Below, piece by piece: positions 1-9,322 of a stretch of DNA of 64,000 bases. The position numbers were made by a program, and so were the translations under genes. How positions within the stretch are numbered: the stretch's first letter is position 1; every line of letters starts with the position of its first letter. This stretch comes from Mycolicibacterium goodii (lineage in GTDB: Bacteria; Actinomycetota; Actinomycetes; Mycobacteriales; Mycobacteriaceae), in NCBI RefSeq assembly GCF_001187505.1, contig NZ_CP012150.1:2480001-2544000 (forward strand). Direction: 5' to 3'. Under the pieces are notes generated by a model. The model saw only the letters and a list, made by a program, of their open reading frames with translations. It made no database searches and had not been told where the DNA came from.

Positions 1-1331
1 CCCCGGCCGAGATCCTGTCGAGCGAATCGCAGGAACGGATGTGCGCCGTGGTCACCCCCGAGAACGTCGACGCGTTCCTCGCGGTGTGCCGCAAGTGGGA
101 GGTGCTCGCCACCGTCATCGGCGAGGTCACCGACGGCGACCGGCTGCAGATCACCTGGCACGGCGAGACCGTCGTCGACGTGCCGCCGCGCACCGTCGCC
201 CACGAAGGCCCGGTGTACGAGCGGCCGGTCGAGCGGCCCGCGAGCCAGGACGCGCTGATCGCCGACACCTCCGCCAAGCTGCCGCGGCCCAGCACGGGCG
301 AGGAACTCAAGCAGACGCTGCTGAAGATGCTGGGCAGCCCCCATCTGTGCAGCCGTGCGTTCATCACCGAGCAGTACGACCGCTACGTGCGCGGCAACAC
401 CGTGCTGGCCGAACACGCCGACGGCGGTGTCCTGCGCATCGACGAGACCACGGGCCGCGGCATCGCGGTGTCCACCGATGCGTCGGGCCGCTACACCCAA
501 CTCGACCCCTACACCGGTGCCCAGCTCGCGTTGGCCGAGGCGTACCGCAACGTCGCGGTCACCGGTGCGACACCGGTGGCGGTGACCAACTGCCTCAACT
601 TCGGTTCGCCCGAGGATCCCGGCGTGATGTGGCAGTTCAGCCAGGCCGTGCGCGGACTCGCCGATGGTTGTGCGGCCCTTGGCATTCCGGTCACCGGCGG
701 CAACGTCAGCTTCTACAACCAGACCGGCAGCACCCCGATCCTGCCGACCCCGGTGATCGGTGTGCTCGGCGTGCTGGAGGACGTGGGTCGACGAGTTCCG
801 ACCGCCTTCGGCACCGAACCCGGTGAGACACTGCTGCTGCTCGGCGACACCCACGACGAGTTCGACGGGTCCATCTGGGCGCAGGTCACCGCCGACCATC
901 TCGGTGGCGTACCGCCGAAGGTGGACCTGGACCGCGAGAAGCTGCTGGCCGAGGTGCTCACCGCGGCGTCGCGCGACGGGCTGGTTTCGGCGGCCCACGA
1001 CCTGTCCGAGGGCGGGCTCATCCAGGCCGTCGTGGAATCGGCGCTTGCGGGTGAAACGGGTTGCCGCATCGTCCTCCCCGAAGGGGCGGACCCGTTCGTC
1101 TTCCTGTTCTCCGAGTCGTCGGGCCGTGTGCTGGTGGCGGTGCCGCGCACCGAGGAGAGCCGGTTCCGGTCGATGTGCGAGGCCAGGGGTGTTCCCGTCA
1201 CCCGGATCGGCGTGGTCGACCAGGGCCCGCAGGGCGGCGACCCCTCGGTCGAGGTCCAGGGCCAGTTCAGCGTCCCCCTGTCCGAACTGCGGAGCACGTC
1301 GGAGGGCGTGCTGCCCAGGCTGTTCGGGTGA
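1..1331 (+). CDS. purL: Phosphoribosylformylglycinamidine synthase subunit PurL (C-terminal part)
   Basis: PurL converts FGAR to FGAM using ATP and ammonia in purine synthesis, in the cytoplasm. The reading frame is open from the first bases of the window (frame of base 3), so the 5' end lies outside; the ATG at 39 is internal. About 443 residues are visible, covering the second half of the PurM-like ATP-binding fold: '[17 protein letters not shown]', '[10 protein letters not shown]' and 'HDLSEGGL' are typical small-type PurL motifs. The stop overlaps the GTG start of the next gene (GTGA), suggesting coupled translation. Confidence 0.95.
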   Translation, partial: PAEILSSESQERMCAVVTPENVDAFLAVCRKWEVLATVIGEVTDGDRLQITWHGETVVDVPPRTVAHEGPVYERPVERPASQDALIADTSAKLPRPSTGEELKQTLLKMLGSPHLCSRAFITEQYDRYVRGNTVLAEHADGGVLRIDETTGRGIAVSTDASGRYTQLDPYTGAQLALAEAYRNVAVTGATPVAVTNCLNFGSPEDPGVMWQFSQAVRGLADGCAALGIPVTGGNVSFYNQTGSTPILPTPVIGVLGVLEDVGRRVPTAFGTEPGETLLLLGDTHDEFDGSIWAQVTADHLGGVPPKVDLDREKLLAEVLTAASRDGLVSAAHDLSEGGLIQAVVESALAGETGCRIVLPEGADPFVFLFSESSGRVLVAVPRTEESRFRSMCEARGVPVTRIGVVDQGPQGGDPSVEVQGQFSVPLSELRSTSEGVLPRLFG

Positions 1332-3058
1332 CCGAGGAGAACCTCGACACACTCCGTCATCCTCTGCTGCGCTGGGCCTGGAGCCTGGTGCGGCTTGACT
1401 TCGTCGGCATCGCCGTCGGCGCGGTGTTCTTCTGCCTGTCGCTGACGCCGTCACTGCTGCCTCGCGACTGGTTGTTCGCCGGTCTGATCGGGGGCATCAA
1501 CGCCGCCATCGGATACGGCCTCGGCGTGCTGCTCGGAAAAGGGTTGTACCGCTTCGTGCTCCGCAACCGTGCGTGGTGGCCGCCGCCCGGTTGGGTGCTG
1601 AAGTGGGCCAAGGCGCTGATCGTCGGCGGGTCCGCGGCGGCGTGCGTGCTGATGCTGATTCCCGCGGCGGCGTGGCAACGGCAGGTGTCGGCCCTCATGG
1701 GCATGGAAGGTCCCGCCACGCTGGGATACCTGCGTACCGCGGTTCTCGCGGCGGTCGTCGCGGGCGCGTTGATCGCGGTGGCCCGGGTGCTGCGCGACGC
1801 GGTGCGCCTGGTCGCGAAGGTGTTGATCCGGCGGTTGCACCTGCACCGTGAGGTCGCCCAGTTCATCGGCACGGTGATCGTGGTGGTGCTGGTGGTCACC
1901 CTCGTCAACGGTGTGCTGTACCGGGGGTTCCTGCTCGGGGCCAGCAGTGTGTTCCGGCCGCAGAACTCGACCACCCGGGAAGGCGTGAGCCAACCGACTG
2001 AACCTGAAAGATCAGGCAGCCCAGAATCTTTCGCGCCGTGGGACACGCTCGGATACCAGGGCCGCAACTTCGTGGCGACGGGGCCGCGGCCCGACGAACT
2101 CGAAGAGGTCAACGGCAGGCCTGCCCGCCAACCCATCCGCGTCTACGCGGGATTGCAGAGCGCCGACACCGACGAACAGCGGATTGCGTTGCTGCTCAGC
2201 GAGCTCGAACGCACCCACGCCTTCGACCGGGAGGTGCTGGTGATTGTGCCGACCACGGGCACCGGATGGGTGAACCCGGTGGCCGCGCGCGCCATCGAGC
2301 TGATGTACAACGGCGACACCGCGATGGTGGGCATGCAGTACTCGTATCTGCCGAGCTGGATCTCGTTCTTGGGTGACCGGGAGAAGTCGATGCAGACCGG
2401 GCGGATGATGATCGACGCGATCCAGTCCCGTTGGGCGCAACTGCCTGCCGAGCGCAGACCCAAACTGGTCCTCTACGGCGAGAGTCTCGGCTCGATGGCA
2501 GGGCAGGGAGCGTTCGAGTGGCTGCCCGACATCGCACGCATGGGTTTCTCGTCGGTGCTGTGGGTGGGCCCACCCAACGCGAGCCCACTGTGGCACGGGC
2601 TGACGGTGCGACGCGACCCGGGAACGCCCGAGGTGCGCCCGCGTTACGACAACGGGCGCACGGTCCGGTTCTCCGAGGCCGCCGACGCCGCCGAGATCGC
2701 CGGCGACATTGCCGATCCATGGGAGGGCACCCGCGTGCTGTTTTTGCAGCACCCGTCCGACCCGATCGTGTGGTGGTCGACGGAACTGCTGTTCTCCCGG
2801 CCCGACTGGCTGGTGGAACCGCCCGGCGGGGACCGCACCGCATCGATGCGGTGGTATCCGATCATCACGTTCTGGCAGGTCGCCGCCGACATGACGAACG
2901 CCTCGAGCGTGCCCGCGGGACACGGCCACAACTACGGCGAATCGGTGCTCGACGGCTGGGCGGCGGTGGCGCCGCCGGTTGGATGGACCGCTGAGGACAC
3001 CGAACGCATCCGCATGGCGCTGGAGAAGACCGCCGCCAACGATGGTCCCGAATACTGA
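1328..3058 (+). CDS. Membrane-anchored alpha/beta-hydrolase family protein (PF10081-type)
   Basis: A 576-residue protein. The first ~205 residues hold several hydrophobic helices ('[20 protein letters not shown]' and others up to '[20 protein letters not shown]'); the rest is an alpha/beta-hydrolase domain facing one side of the membrane. The likely nucleophile is the Ser in '[10 protein letters not shown]' near residue 385, and 'GHGHNYG' near the end may supply the catalytic His. I chose GTG 1328 because it overlaps the purL stop by 4 nt; the frame is open further upstream inside purL, which is a shadow. Substrate unknown. The architecture is widespread in actinobacteria. Confidence 0.85.
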   Translation: MTEENLDTLRHPLLRWAWSLVRLDFVGIAVGAVFFCLSLTPSLLPRDWLFAGLIGGINAAIGYGLGVLLGKGLYRFVLRNRAWWPPPGWVLKWAKALIVGGSAAACVLMLIPAAAWQRQVSALMGMEGPATLGYLRTAVLAAVVAGALIAVARVLRDAVRLVAKVLIRRLHLHREVAQFIGTVIVVVLVVTLVNGVLYRGFLLGASSVFRPQNSTTREGVSQPTEPERSGSPESFAPWDTLGYQGRNFVATGPRPDELEEVNGRPARQPIRVYAGLQSADTDEQRIALLLSELERTHAFDREVLVIVPTTGTGWVNPVAARAIELMYNGDTAMVGMQYSYLPSWISFLGDREKSMQTGRMMIDAIQSRWAQLPAERRPKLVLYGESLGSMAGQGAFEWLPDIARMGFSSVLWVGPPNASPLWHGLTVRRDPGTPEVRPRYDNGRTVRFSEAADAAEIAGDIADPWEGTRVLFLQHPSDPIVWWSTELLFSRPDWLVEPPGGDRTASMRWYPIITFWQVAADMTNASSVPAGHGHNYGESVLDGWAAVAPPVGWTAEDTERIRMALEKTAANDGPEY

Positions 3059-3771
3059 TGGACGCCACAAAGATCCGCGCGCTGGCGGTGGCGACGGCGC
3101 TCGCGGTGTTCAACGTCGTGGTCGATCCGCGGCTACCCGGGCGCACCAGGCCGGTGGTGCGCACGCTCGTCGGTACCGGTCTGCTCGGCACGAGCCGCAC
3201 CGCCCCGGGGCTGAGACCGCCCGCGCTGTGGTCGGGGGTGCGCACCGGGTCGGTCGCCGCGGCCGCGGTGGCGGCCACGGTGGCCGCGACGACGGCGGTG
3301 CCCGTGGTCCGCACCGCCATGCGGGAGCGGGATCTCCCGCCCGGCTTGGCGTCGTGGCTGTTGCTCGGTATCCCGCTGGGCACCGTGTGGTCCGAGGAGG
3401 CCGCGTTCCGCGGCGCGCTCGGTGCGATGGGAACCGAGGCGTTCGGACCGGCGGGTGGAAGGCTGCTGCAGGCAGCGACTTTCGGTATTTCGCACATCCC
3501 GGACGCACGCGCGGCCGGTGAACCCGTAGTCGGCACGGTGCTGGTGACCGGCGTGGCCGGTTGGCTACTGGACTGGCTGATGCGCCGCAGCAGCAGCCTG
3601 GCCGCCCCGCTGCTGGTACACCTCGCGCTCAACGAGACCGGTGCGCTGTGCGCGGTGCTGAGCCGACGCGGACGGGGTGGCGCTCAGGCGCCGAGCAACT
3701 CCCGGATCTCGTCGGGCATGCCGTCGACATCGGGGGAGACCGTGGTCTTCACCCATCGGCCGTCGGGGTGA
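3058..3771 (+). CDS. CPBP-family intramembrane metalloprotease
   Basis: A 237-residue membrane protein. It carries the CPBP (CAAX protease/bacteriocin-processing) signature 'EEAAFRGALG' near residue 110 and a later 'FGISHI' His motif, which together bind the metal in this family. Role in mycobacteria is not known; the family cleaves or modifies membrane proteins. The ATG overlaps the previous stop by 1 nt (TGATG), so it is probably cotranscribed with the hydrolase. The last ~30 codons overlap the opposite-strand lipoprotein gene by 88 bp, an unusually long convergent overlap; the true C-terminus is as read here because no earlier stop exists. Confidence 0.8.
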   Translation: MDATKIRALAVATALAVFNVVVDPRLPGRTRPVVRTLVGTGLLGTSRTAPGLRPPALWSGVRTGSVAAAAVAATVAATTAVPVVRTAMRERDLPPGLASWLLLGIPLGTVWSEEAAFRGALGAMGTEAFGPAGGRLLQAATFGISHIPDARAAGEPVVGTVLVTGVAGWLLDWLMRRSSSLAAPLLVHLALNETGALCAVLSRRGRGGAQAPSNSRISSGMPSTSGETVVFTHRPSG

Positions 3772-4115
3772 CGGTCGACGTGGGCCGAGCCCACATCGCC
3801 TGACAGCAGCCACAATTGGTCCTCGGTGGACAACCACGTGATACTGGTCTCGTGCCCGGCGTCGAACGGATGGTCGTCGTGGAACACCTCGGCGCCCGAC
3901 TCGTCGATGATCACCGCCACCCACGTCTCGACCCCGTCCCGGAACGGCCCCTGGTCCACTGCCGCGGTGTAGATCTTCGACGGTGACACCTTGGGTGCAC
4001 CGGGTCTGACGAACCGTTCCGGGTCGTGATCGGTGCCGAGCGGCTGACATCCCGACAGCACCACCATCACCGCGACGCCGGTGGCGACGGCGCGGGGCCG
4101 CAGAATTCCCCCCAT
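3684..4115 (-). CDS. Small exported lipoprotein, function unknown
   Basis: A 143-residue protein with an Arg-containing N-terminus, a short hydrophobic stretch and a lipobox 'VLSGC' ending near residue 23, so it should be lipidated and anchored outside the cytoplasmic membrane. The mature part ('ETWVAVIIDESGAEVFHDDH', 'STEDQLWLLSGDVGS') is acidic and has no family I recognise. It follows the PPOX-family gene by 20 nt on the same strand and is probably cotranscribed with it. Confidence 0.7.
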   Translation of the reverse strand: MGGILRPRAVATGVAVMVVLSGCQPLGTDHDPERFVRPGAPKVSPSKIYTAAVDQGPFRDGVETWVAVIIDESGAEVFHDDHPFDAGHETSITWLSTEDQLWLLSGDVGSAHVDRHPDGRWVKTTVSPDVDGMPDEIRELLGA

Positions 4116-4135
4116 CGCCCCGATATTAGGGCCGA

Positions 4136-4558
4136 TCAGACCGTTCGTATATCCGCTTTCAGTTGGTGGGGTTCGGTTTCCTGGTCATCGATGCCGAAGC
4201 TGATGATGCGTCGCGGCGTGATCCGGATGATCGCGTCGTCCAGTTCATCCCCTGCCGCGCCCTGTCCGGTCGCAGCCACCACCTGCTCTGCGGTCCCGCG
4301 AATCTCCAGGCAGCGCACCCGCCACGGGTCGCGGGAGGTGATGTCGTCCACCACGAACGCGACCTGGTTGTTGTGCGCGATGTTGCGGTACTTCTGGCTG
4401 TGCGACATGCGGTAACCGGCGATGTCGATGGTGCCGAGTTGCTCGTTGAAGGTGAACCCCACCGGGCTGTTCTGGAGTGTGCCGTTCGGTTGGATGGTGG
4501 CCAGTCGGCCCAGGTCGGCACCGCGCAGGAAGGCGATCTCGTGTGTCTTGAAGGTCAT
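4136..4558 (-). CDS. PPOX-class F420-dependent oxidoreductase-like protein
   Basis: A 140-residue protein of the pyridoxamine-phosphate-oxidase-like split-barrel fold. Landmarks are 'LGRLATIQPNGTLQNSPVGF' near the N-terminus and 'HSQKYRNIAHNNQVAFVVDD' in the middle, as in F420- or flavin-dependent reductases of mycobacteria. The length is normal for the family. The substrate cannot be told from sequence. Start ATG 4558 is the only good candidate. The gene lies upstream of the lipoprotein gene and divergent from none of its neighbours. Confidence 0.8.
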   Translation of the reverse strand: MTFKTHEIAFLRGADLGRLATIQPNGTLQNSPVGFTFNEQLGTIDIAGYRMSHSQKYRNIAHNNQVAFVVDDITSRDPWRVRCLEIRGTAEQVVAATGQGAAGDELDDAIIRITPRRIISFGIDDQETEPHQLKADIRTV

Positions 4559-4598
4559 GCACCAAACGCTAGGACCTCAATGGTAGTTGAGGTCAACA

Positions 4599-5801
4599 TC
4601 ACGGGTTGATCGTCGGCGCACCGACCTGACGGCCCCACACGTAGTCGACGAACATGGGCGAACCCAACTCGACATGGTTGTACGGCGCGATCGAAAGGCC
4701 GGTGTCCATCACCAGATACGGCGCGGGCCACAGCTCACGGGTGATCTTCTGCCAACAGCCGGGCCGTCCCTCGGGGCCGCCCTTGGCGTTCACGCGTGGC
4801 AAATTGTCCGGGTACACATACACGTTGCCTGCGCCGATGCTCGACGGCGTGCCCGCGGCCGCCAGCGAATATCCGTTGTCGCCGCCGAGCGCGCGATCCA
4901 ATTCCGGTGCGACGTCGTGGTAGTTGCGGATCGTGCAGAAGATCATGCCGCGGTAGTCGTCGAGCAGCCGCGACGTCGGCAACAGGTCGGCGGCGCCGCG
5001 CCGCAGATAGCCGCCGCCGCGCTCGAGGATGCCGGTGCCGGTGTCGGCGAAGCCGATCGCGGCGATCAGCGCCGCGTCGACCTTGTCGCGTTGGGAGTTG
5101 AACGTGGCGGCACCGCGTACGGCGTCGTCCAGGCCGCTGAACAGATCCGGGGCCGCGTCGGCGTAGATCTCGGAGAGATCGGCCAGACCGGCAATGTCGC
5201 GACGCAGGGGAACCATACGGGCGTTCAGGTCATCGAGAATCGTGTTGCCGTCGACGAGGGCGGCGCCGAACCGGCCACCGAGGCCGCTCAACGCCTGCGC
5301 GGTCGCGCTCAACGTCTGGTTCAGCGCGACCGGGTCGACCTGTTCGGTGATGTTCATGATGGTTTCGAACAGCGTGTTGAACTCGGTGGTCACCCCGGTC
5401 GCGTCGATCGGGACCGACTCCGACGCGCGTTGCACGCTCGGGCGTTGCGGTGAACGTAGCGCGACGTACTTGTTGCCGAACACCGTGGTGGCCGTGACCG
5501 ACGCCTCGACGTTGGCCGGCAGCAGCGGCACATAGCGGGGATCGACGTCGAGCAGCACCCGCGCCCGGTCACCGCCCTCGGTGCCGACGTCGGCGACTCG
5601 GCCGATCGGGACACCGTTGTAGGTCACCTTCGCGCCGGGGTCGAGGACCAGACCCGCGCGCGAGGTCAGCAGCGTGAGCGTGATCCTGGGTTCGAACGCC
5701 CCGCGGAACGACTGGCCGACGAGCACGAGGATCAGTGCCGTGATCGCGAGCGCGACGACCCCGGCGGTTCTGTACCGCGGTTTGCGGCGCTCGACAGACA
5801 C
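4599..5801 (-). CDS. Orphan Mce/MlaD-family exported protein
   Basis: A 400-residue protein with an N-terminal signal anchor ('VVALAITALILVLVGQSF') followed by an MCE/MlaD lipid-binding domain ('ITLTLLTSRAGLVLDPGAKV', 'YNGVPIGRV') and a long helical region. Mce proteins form tunnels that move lipids across the mycobacterial envelope, normally as six proteins encoded with two YrbE permease genes. Here the gene stands alone: no yrbE or further mce genes lie nearby, so it may serve another locus or work as an accessory subunit. A divergent gene starts 16 bp away. Confidence 0.85.
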   Translation of the reverse strand: MSVERRKPRYRTAGVVALAITALILVLVGQSFRGAFEPRITLTLLTSRAGLVLDPGAKVTYNGVPIGRVADVGTEGGDRARVLLDVDPRYVPLLPANVEASVTATTVFGNKYVALRSPQRPSVQRASESVPIDATGVTTEFNTLFETIMNITEQVDPVALNQTLSATAQALSGLGGRFGAALVDGNTILDDLNARMVPLRRDIAGLADLSEIYADAAPDLFSGLDDAVRGAATFNSQRDKVDAALIAAIGFADTGTGILERGGGYLRRGAADLLPTSRLLDDYRGMIFCTIRNYHDVAPELDRALGGDNGYSLAAAGTPSSIGAGNVYVYPDNLPRVNAKGGPEGRPGCWQKITRELWPAPYLVMDTGLSIAPYNHVELGSPMFVDYVWGRQVGAPTINP

Positions 5802-5817
5802 TTTGAGACACTAGGGC

Positions 5818-6204
5818 ATGGCCAGCCGCCGTACCGCCGATCCGGCGAAGACACTCGAAGCGGTATCCGCCGTTGCGGATTGGCTGCGTGACCCGCACCG
5901 CGACCAGCCCGCGCGCCCTCAACTGGCAGAAGCCGTGCGCCTCACGGCCCGCACACTTGCGGCGCTGGCCCCCGGCTCAAGTGTGGAGGTGCGGGTGCCG
6001 CCATTCGTTGCTGTGCAATGCATATCGGGACCCAGGCACACCCGCGGCACGCCGCCCAACGTGGTCGAGACCGATCCGCGGACCTGGCTGCTGCTCGCCA
6101 CCGGCCTGCTGGACATCGCCGACGCCGCCGGTGCGGTGCAGATGTCCGGTTCGCGGGCGTCCGAGGTGGCGCGCTGGCTGCCCGTCGTGCGCATCGACCC
6201 GTGA
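5818..6204 (+). CDS. Sterol-carrier-family conserved protein (Rv0807-like)
   Basis: A 128-residue protein corresponding in position and length to M. tuberculosis Rv0807, which sits upstream of purF. It is annotated in mycobacteria as a sterol carrier family protein; visible features are '[20 protein letters not shown]' and the C-terminal '[20 protein letters not shown]'. No catalytic residues are evident. It is transcribed away from the Mce gene, with only 16 bp between the two start codons. Function is not known. Confidence 0.75.
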   Translation: MASRRTADPAKTLEAVSAVADWLRDPHRDQPARPQLAEAVRLTARTLAALAPGSSVEVRVPPFVAVQCISGPRHTRGTPPNVVETDPRTWLLLATGLLDIADAAGAVQMSGSRASEVARWLPVVRIDP

Positions 6205-6206
6205 CC

Positions 6207-7523
6207 TCAGCGGAAGTACGGATACTCCTGCACCCAGTGGAAACCACGGCTGCGCAGCGTGAATTGGTCCGGGTCCACCTGGTCCAGCGCGATGCGCACC
6301 GGGCGGCCCGCCAGCTCGCCGTCGAGTTCCATGTGCTGCGGATCCTTGCGTGACACCCGGAAATCGGCGAGCGTGGTCCCGTCGGCGTCGGACACCGTGA
6401 TGGTGTCGTCGCCGAACTCGGCAGGTGCAGGCACCAGCGCGCCGTCCATGCGCTGATACGTCAGCAGCCCCGGCTCGTCGAAAACCACGTGCTTCCAGCG
6501 CATCTGATCCGTGCTCAACGGCGGCACGGGCCTGCCGTCGACGACGAACTCGCGCACCGCCCAGATGCCGTACAACTCCGGTCTGTCCCGGCCGCCGCCG
6601 TACTCGAACCAACCGCTGCCCGAGATCACCACACAACCGATCAACGCCCAGAGGCCCAGCGCGGCCTGCACGCCCGCGGAGATGCGGCGCGCCCGCGCAG
6701 TCTCGAACAGTTCCGGCTGGCTCAGCGGACCCGAAGCACGCTGCAGCACGAACAGATCCACCAGACGGCGCACCTGCGGGGCGAGCAGCACGAAGCTCAT
6801 CAACAGCAGGTGCCCGGACAGGATCTTGACGGGCACGTCGAACGTCATGTTCAGCAGGAACACCTGCGCCATGCTCGCCAACCCCACCAGCGCACCCAGC
6901 GTCGCGGTCCTCGGCACGAACAGCAGGACACCCGCGAGCACCTCGACCGCGCCCAGCGTCATCTCATAGGCGAACGAGCTGCCGACCTGAAGCCACAACA
7001 CCGACGCGGGACTGAACTCGCCGTACGGTTGCAGCAGCGCCGCGAGCCCCGGTGCGGGCATCTGCGTCGGGATGAGCTTGGCGATCCCGTAGAACAACAT
7101 CTGCCCGGCCACGCACAACCGCAGAAACGTCAGGAACCACGCCCACAACCGCGTGTAGTCCGCGCGGGCGCGGTCGAGGACCGACCACACCACCGTGGCG
7201 ACCACCGCGACGGTGAACACACAGAACACCAGTAGCCAGATGACCAGCTGATCTCCGCTGCCCGAATCGAGTTTCAGCGAGGCGTCGACACCGAACACCG
7301 TGCGCCCCACCCACCCCAGCAGCGGGTCGAGCAGCACCATCTGCCACAGGATCGCCCGGTCCGGCAGATAGTGGCCGACGAAACCGGCGAACACGAACAG
7401 GATCTGGGCGAACACCAGGCAGAACAGGCCGAAATAGACGAAGCAGAAGCGAAATGCGACCTTCGTCGCGATCGACCACGGCTGATCCTCGACCCTCGGT
7501 TGCCCGGGAGGTTCACTCGTCAC
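6207..7523 (-). CDS. DoxX-like multi-spanning membrane protein
   Basis: A 438-residue membrane protein with about eight hydrophobic segments (for example 'FCFVYFGLFCLVFAQILFVF', 'LVIWLLVFCVFTVAVVATVV', 'MLFYGIAKLIPTQMP', 'ILSGHLLLMSFVLLAP') and a soluble C-terminal ~110 residues. The middle region resembles DoxX-family proteins, which are linked with redox or oxidative-stress functions. I chose GTG 7523: AGAAGGGA lies upstream and the hydrophobic region starts soon after; the frame runs 67 codons further upstream through non-coding-looking sequence. Divergent from purF. Confidence 0.75.
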   Translation of the reverse strand: MTSEPPGQPRVEDQPWSIATKVAFRFCFVYFGLFCLVFAQILFVFAGFVGHYLPDRAILWQMVLLDPLLGWVGRTVFGVDASLKLDSGSGDQLVIWLLVFCVFTVAVVATVVWSVLDRARADYTRLWAWFLTFLRLCVAGQMLFYGIAKLIPTQMPAPGLAALLQPYGEFSPASVLWLQVGSSFAYEMTLGAVEVLAGVLLFVPRTATLGALVGLASMAQVFLLNMTFDVPVKILSGHLLLMSFVLLAPQVRRLVDLFVLQRASGPLSQPELFETARARRISAGVQAALGLWALIGCVVISGSGWFEYGGGRDRPELYGIWAVREFVVDGRPVPPLSTDQMRWKHVVFDEPGLLTYQRMDGALVPAPAEFGDDTITVSDADGTTLADFRVSRKDPQHMELDGELAGRPVRIALDQVDPDQFTLRSRGFHWVQEYPYFR

Positions 7524-7656
7524 GAGTCGCGTGTTCCCTTCTCGAAAGTGCCGCGGCCGCTCTCTACTGCTACAGGTGTTCGTCCCTGCGGACAAGCGAA
7601 TTCCGTTCAGCCGAGGCCCCCGGCGGCACCGGACGTGACGCCCGCGCCGCGACACC

Positions 7657-7676
7657 GACGTGTCGCACGACACGTC
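7657..7676. promoter_or_regulatory. Inverted repeat in the purF divergent promoter region
   Basis: Nine-base arms GACGTGTCG and CGACACGTC are separated by CA. The element lies between the DoxX-like gene and purF, 31 bp upstream of a likely purF -10 box, where an operator would be expected. No regulator is known to me for this site; it could also form a small RNA hairpin if transcribed. Confidence 0.45.
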
Positions 7677-7706
7677 ACCGATTCCCGTCAGCGGGCCTAC
7701 GGCCCG

Positions 7707-7712
7707 TAGACT
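7707..7712 (+). promoter_or_regulatory. Probable purF -10 box (TAGACT)
   Basis: TAGACT fits the mycobacterial TANNNT -10 consensus and would start transcription near 7719, leaving a leader of about 35 nt before the GTG of purF. No convincing -35 box is visible, which is common in mycobacteria. Confidence 0.45.
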
Positions 7713-7753
7713 GGATCGCGTCACCCACAGCCCATTCCGGGAGCAGCCATATC

Positions 7754-9316
7754 GTGATCGGCCACGACGACAACGAGCCCGAAAATGAACCCCGCGAGGA
7801 ATGTGGCGTCTTCGGCGTCTGGGCTCCGGGCGAAGAAGTTGCCAAGCTGACCTATTACGGGCTCTACGCCCTGCAGCACCGTGGCCAGGAGGCCGCCGGT
7901 ATCGCGGTCGCCGACGGCTCGCAGGTGCTGGTGTTCAAGGATCTGGGCCTGGTCAGTCAGGTCTTCGACGAGCAGACGCTGGCCGCCATGCCGGGGCACG
8001 TCGCCATCGGCCACTGCCGGTACTCCACCACCGGGTCCACCACCTGGGAGAACGCCCAGCCCGTGTTCCGCACCACCGCGGCGGGCACCGGCGTCGCACT
8101 CGGACACAACGGCAACCTGGTCAACACCGCCGAACTGGCCGCCCGCGCACGTGACAACGGGCTGATGGAACTCAAGGGCGGCCCCGCGGCGACCACCGAC
8201 TCCGACATCCTCGGTGCGCTGCTCGCGCACGGCGCGGCCGACGCGACGCTGGAACAGGCCGCCCTCGAACTGCTCCCCACCGTGCGTGGCGCGTTCTGCC
8301 TGACGTTCATGGACGAGAACACGCTCTACGCCGCGCGCGATCCGCACGGCGTGCGGCCGCTGTCGCTGGGCCGTCTGGACCGCGGCTGGGTGGTCGCCTC
8401 GGAAACCGCGGCGCTCGACATCGTCGGCGCCTCGTTCGTCCGCGACATCGAACCCGGCGAACTGCTGGCGATCGACGCCGACGGCGTGCGCTCCACACGC
8501 TTCGCCAACCCCGAACCCAAGGGCTGTGTCTTCGAGTACGTGTACCTGGCCCGCCCGGACAGCACGCTCGTCGGCCGCTCGGTGCACGCGACCCGCGTCG
8601 ACATCGGCCGCCGCCTGGCGCGTGAACATCCCGTCGAGGCCGACCTGGTGATCGGCGTACCGGAATCGGGCACGCCCGCCGCGGTCGGATACGCGCAGGA
8701 GTCCGGCATCCCGTTCGGCCAGGGCCTGATGAAGAACGCCTACGTGGGCCGCACCTTCATCCAGCCGTCCCAGACCATCCGCCAGCTGGGCATCCGCCTC
8801 AAGCTCAACCCGCTGCGCGAGGTGATCCGCGGCAAGCGGCTCGTCGTGGTCGACGACTCGATCGTGCGCGGTAACACCCAGCGCGCGCTGGTGCGGATGC
8901 TGCGCGAGGCCGGTGCGTTGGAGGTGCACGTGCGCATCGCGTCCCCGCCGGTGCGGTGGCCCTGCTTCTACGGCATCGACTTCGCCACCCCGGCCGAGCT
9001 GATCGCCAACGCCGCCTCGCAGGAGCACGAAGGCGAGATGCTCGAAGCCGTGCGGCACGCGATCGGCGCCGACAGCCTGGGCTACATCTCGCAGCAGGGC
9101 ATGATCGCGGCCACCGAGCAGCCGGCATCGCGGCTGTGCTCGGCGTGCTTCGACGGCAAGTATCCGATCGAGCTGCCCGGCGAGACCGCGCTCGGCAAGA
9201 ACGTCATCGAGCACATGCTGGCTTCCGCGCACGCGAGGAGCGAATCCGGCCCCGCGGCTCGCAGTGGTATCCCCGCGGCGCAGAACGACAACGCCTCGGC
9301 ATTGCGCCGACCCTGA
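7754..9316 (+). CDS. purF: Amidophosphoribosyltransferase PurF
   Basis: Catalyses the first step of purine synthesis, transferring glutamine-derived ammonia to PRPP. The 520-residue protein has an N-terminal Ntn glutaminase domain whose catalytic Cys lies in 'EECGVFGVW' (the preceding residues are a propeptide), and a C-terminal phosphoribosyltransferase domain with the PRPP loop 'VVVDDSIVRGNTQ'. The sequence matches mycobacterial PurF along its whole length. GTG 7754 gives a short propeptide and is supported by the promoter position; upstream codons in frame are probably non-coding. Cysteines late in the protein ('CSACFDGKYP') fit the iron-sulfur type of PurF. Confidence 0.95.
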   Translation: MIGHDDNEPENEPREECGVFGVWAPGEEVAKLTYYGLYALQHRGQEAAGIAVADGSQVLVFKDLGLVSQVFDEQTLAAMPGHVAIGHCRYSTTGSTTWENAQPVFRTTAAGTGVALGHNGNLVNTAELAARARDNGLMELKGGPAATTDSDILGALLAHGAADATLEQAALELLPTVRGAFCLTFMDENTLYAARDPHGVRPLSLGRLDRGWVVASETAALDIVGASFVRDIEPGELLAIDADGVRSTRFANPEPKGCVFEYVYLARPDSTLVGRSVHATRVDIGRRLAREHPVEADLVIGVPESGTPAAVGYAQESGIPFGQGLMKNAYVGRTFIQPSQTIRQLGIRLKLNPLREVIRGKRLVVVDDSIVRGNTQRALVRMLREAGALEVHVRIASPPVRWPCFYGIDFATPAELIANAASQEHEGEMLEAVRHAIGADSLGYISQQGMIAATEQPASRLCSACFDGKYPIELPGETALGKNVIEHMLASAHARSESGPAARSGIPAAQNDNASALRRP

Positions 9317-9322
9317 TCCGGT

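Noticed and set aside
7721..9232. Long minus-strand ORF of 503 codons across purF
   Set aside because: It is antisense to a clear purF and codes a low-complexity His/Arg/Gly-rich sequence with no family; typical of high-GC shadow frames.
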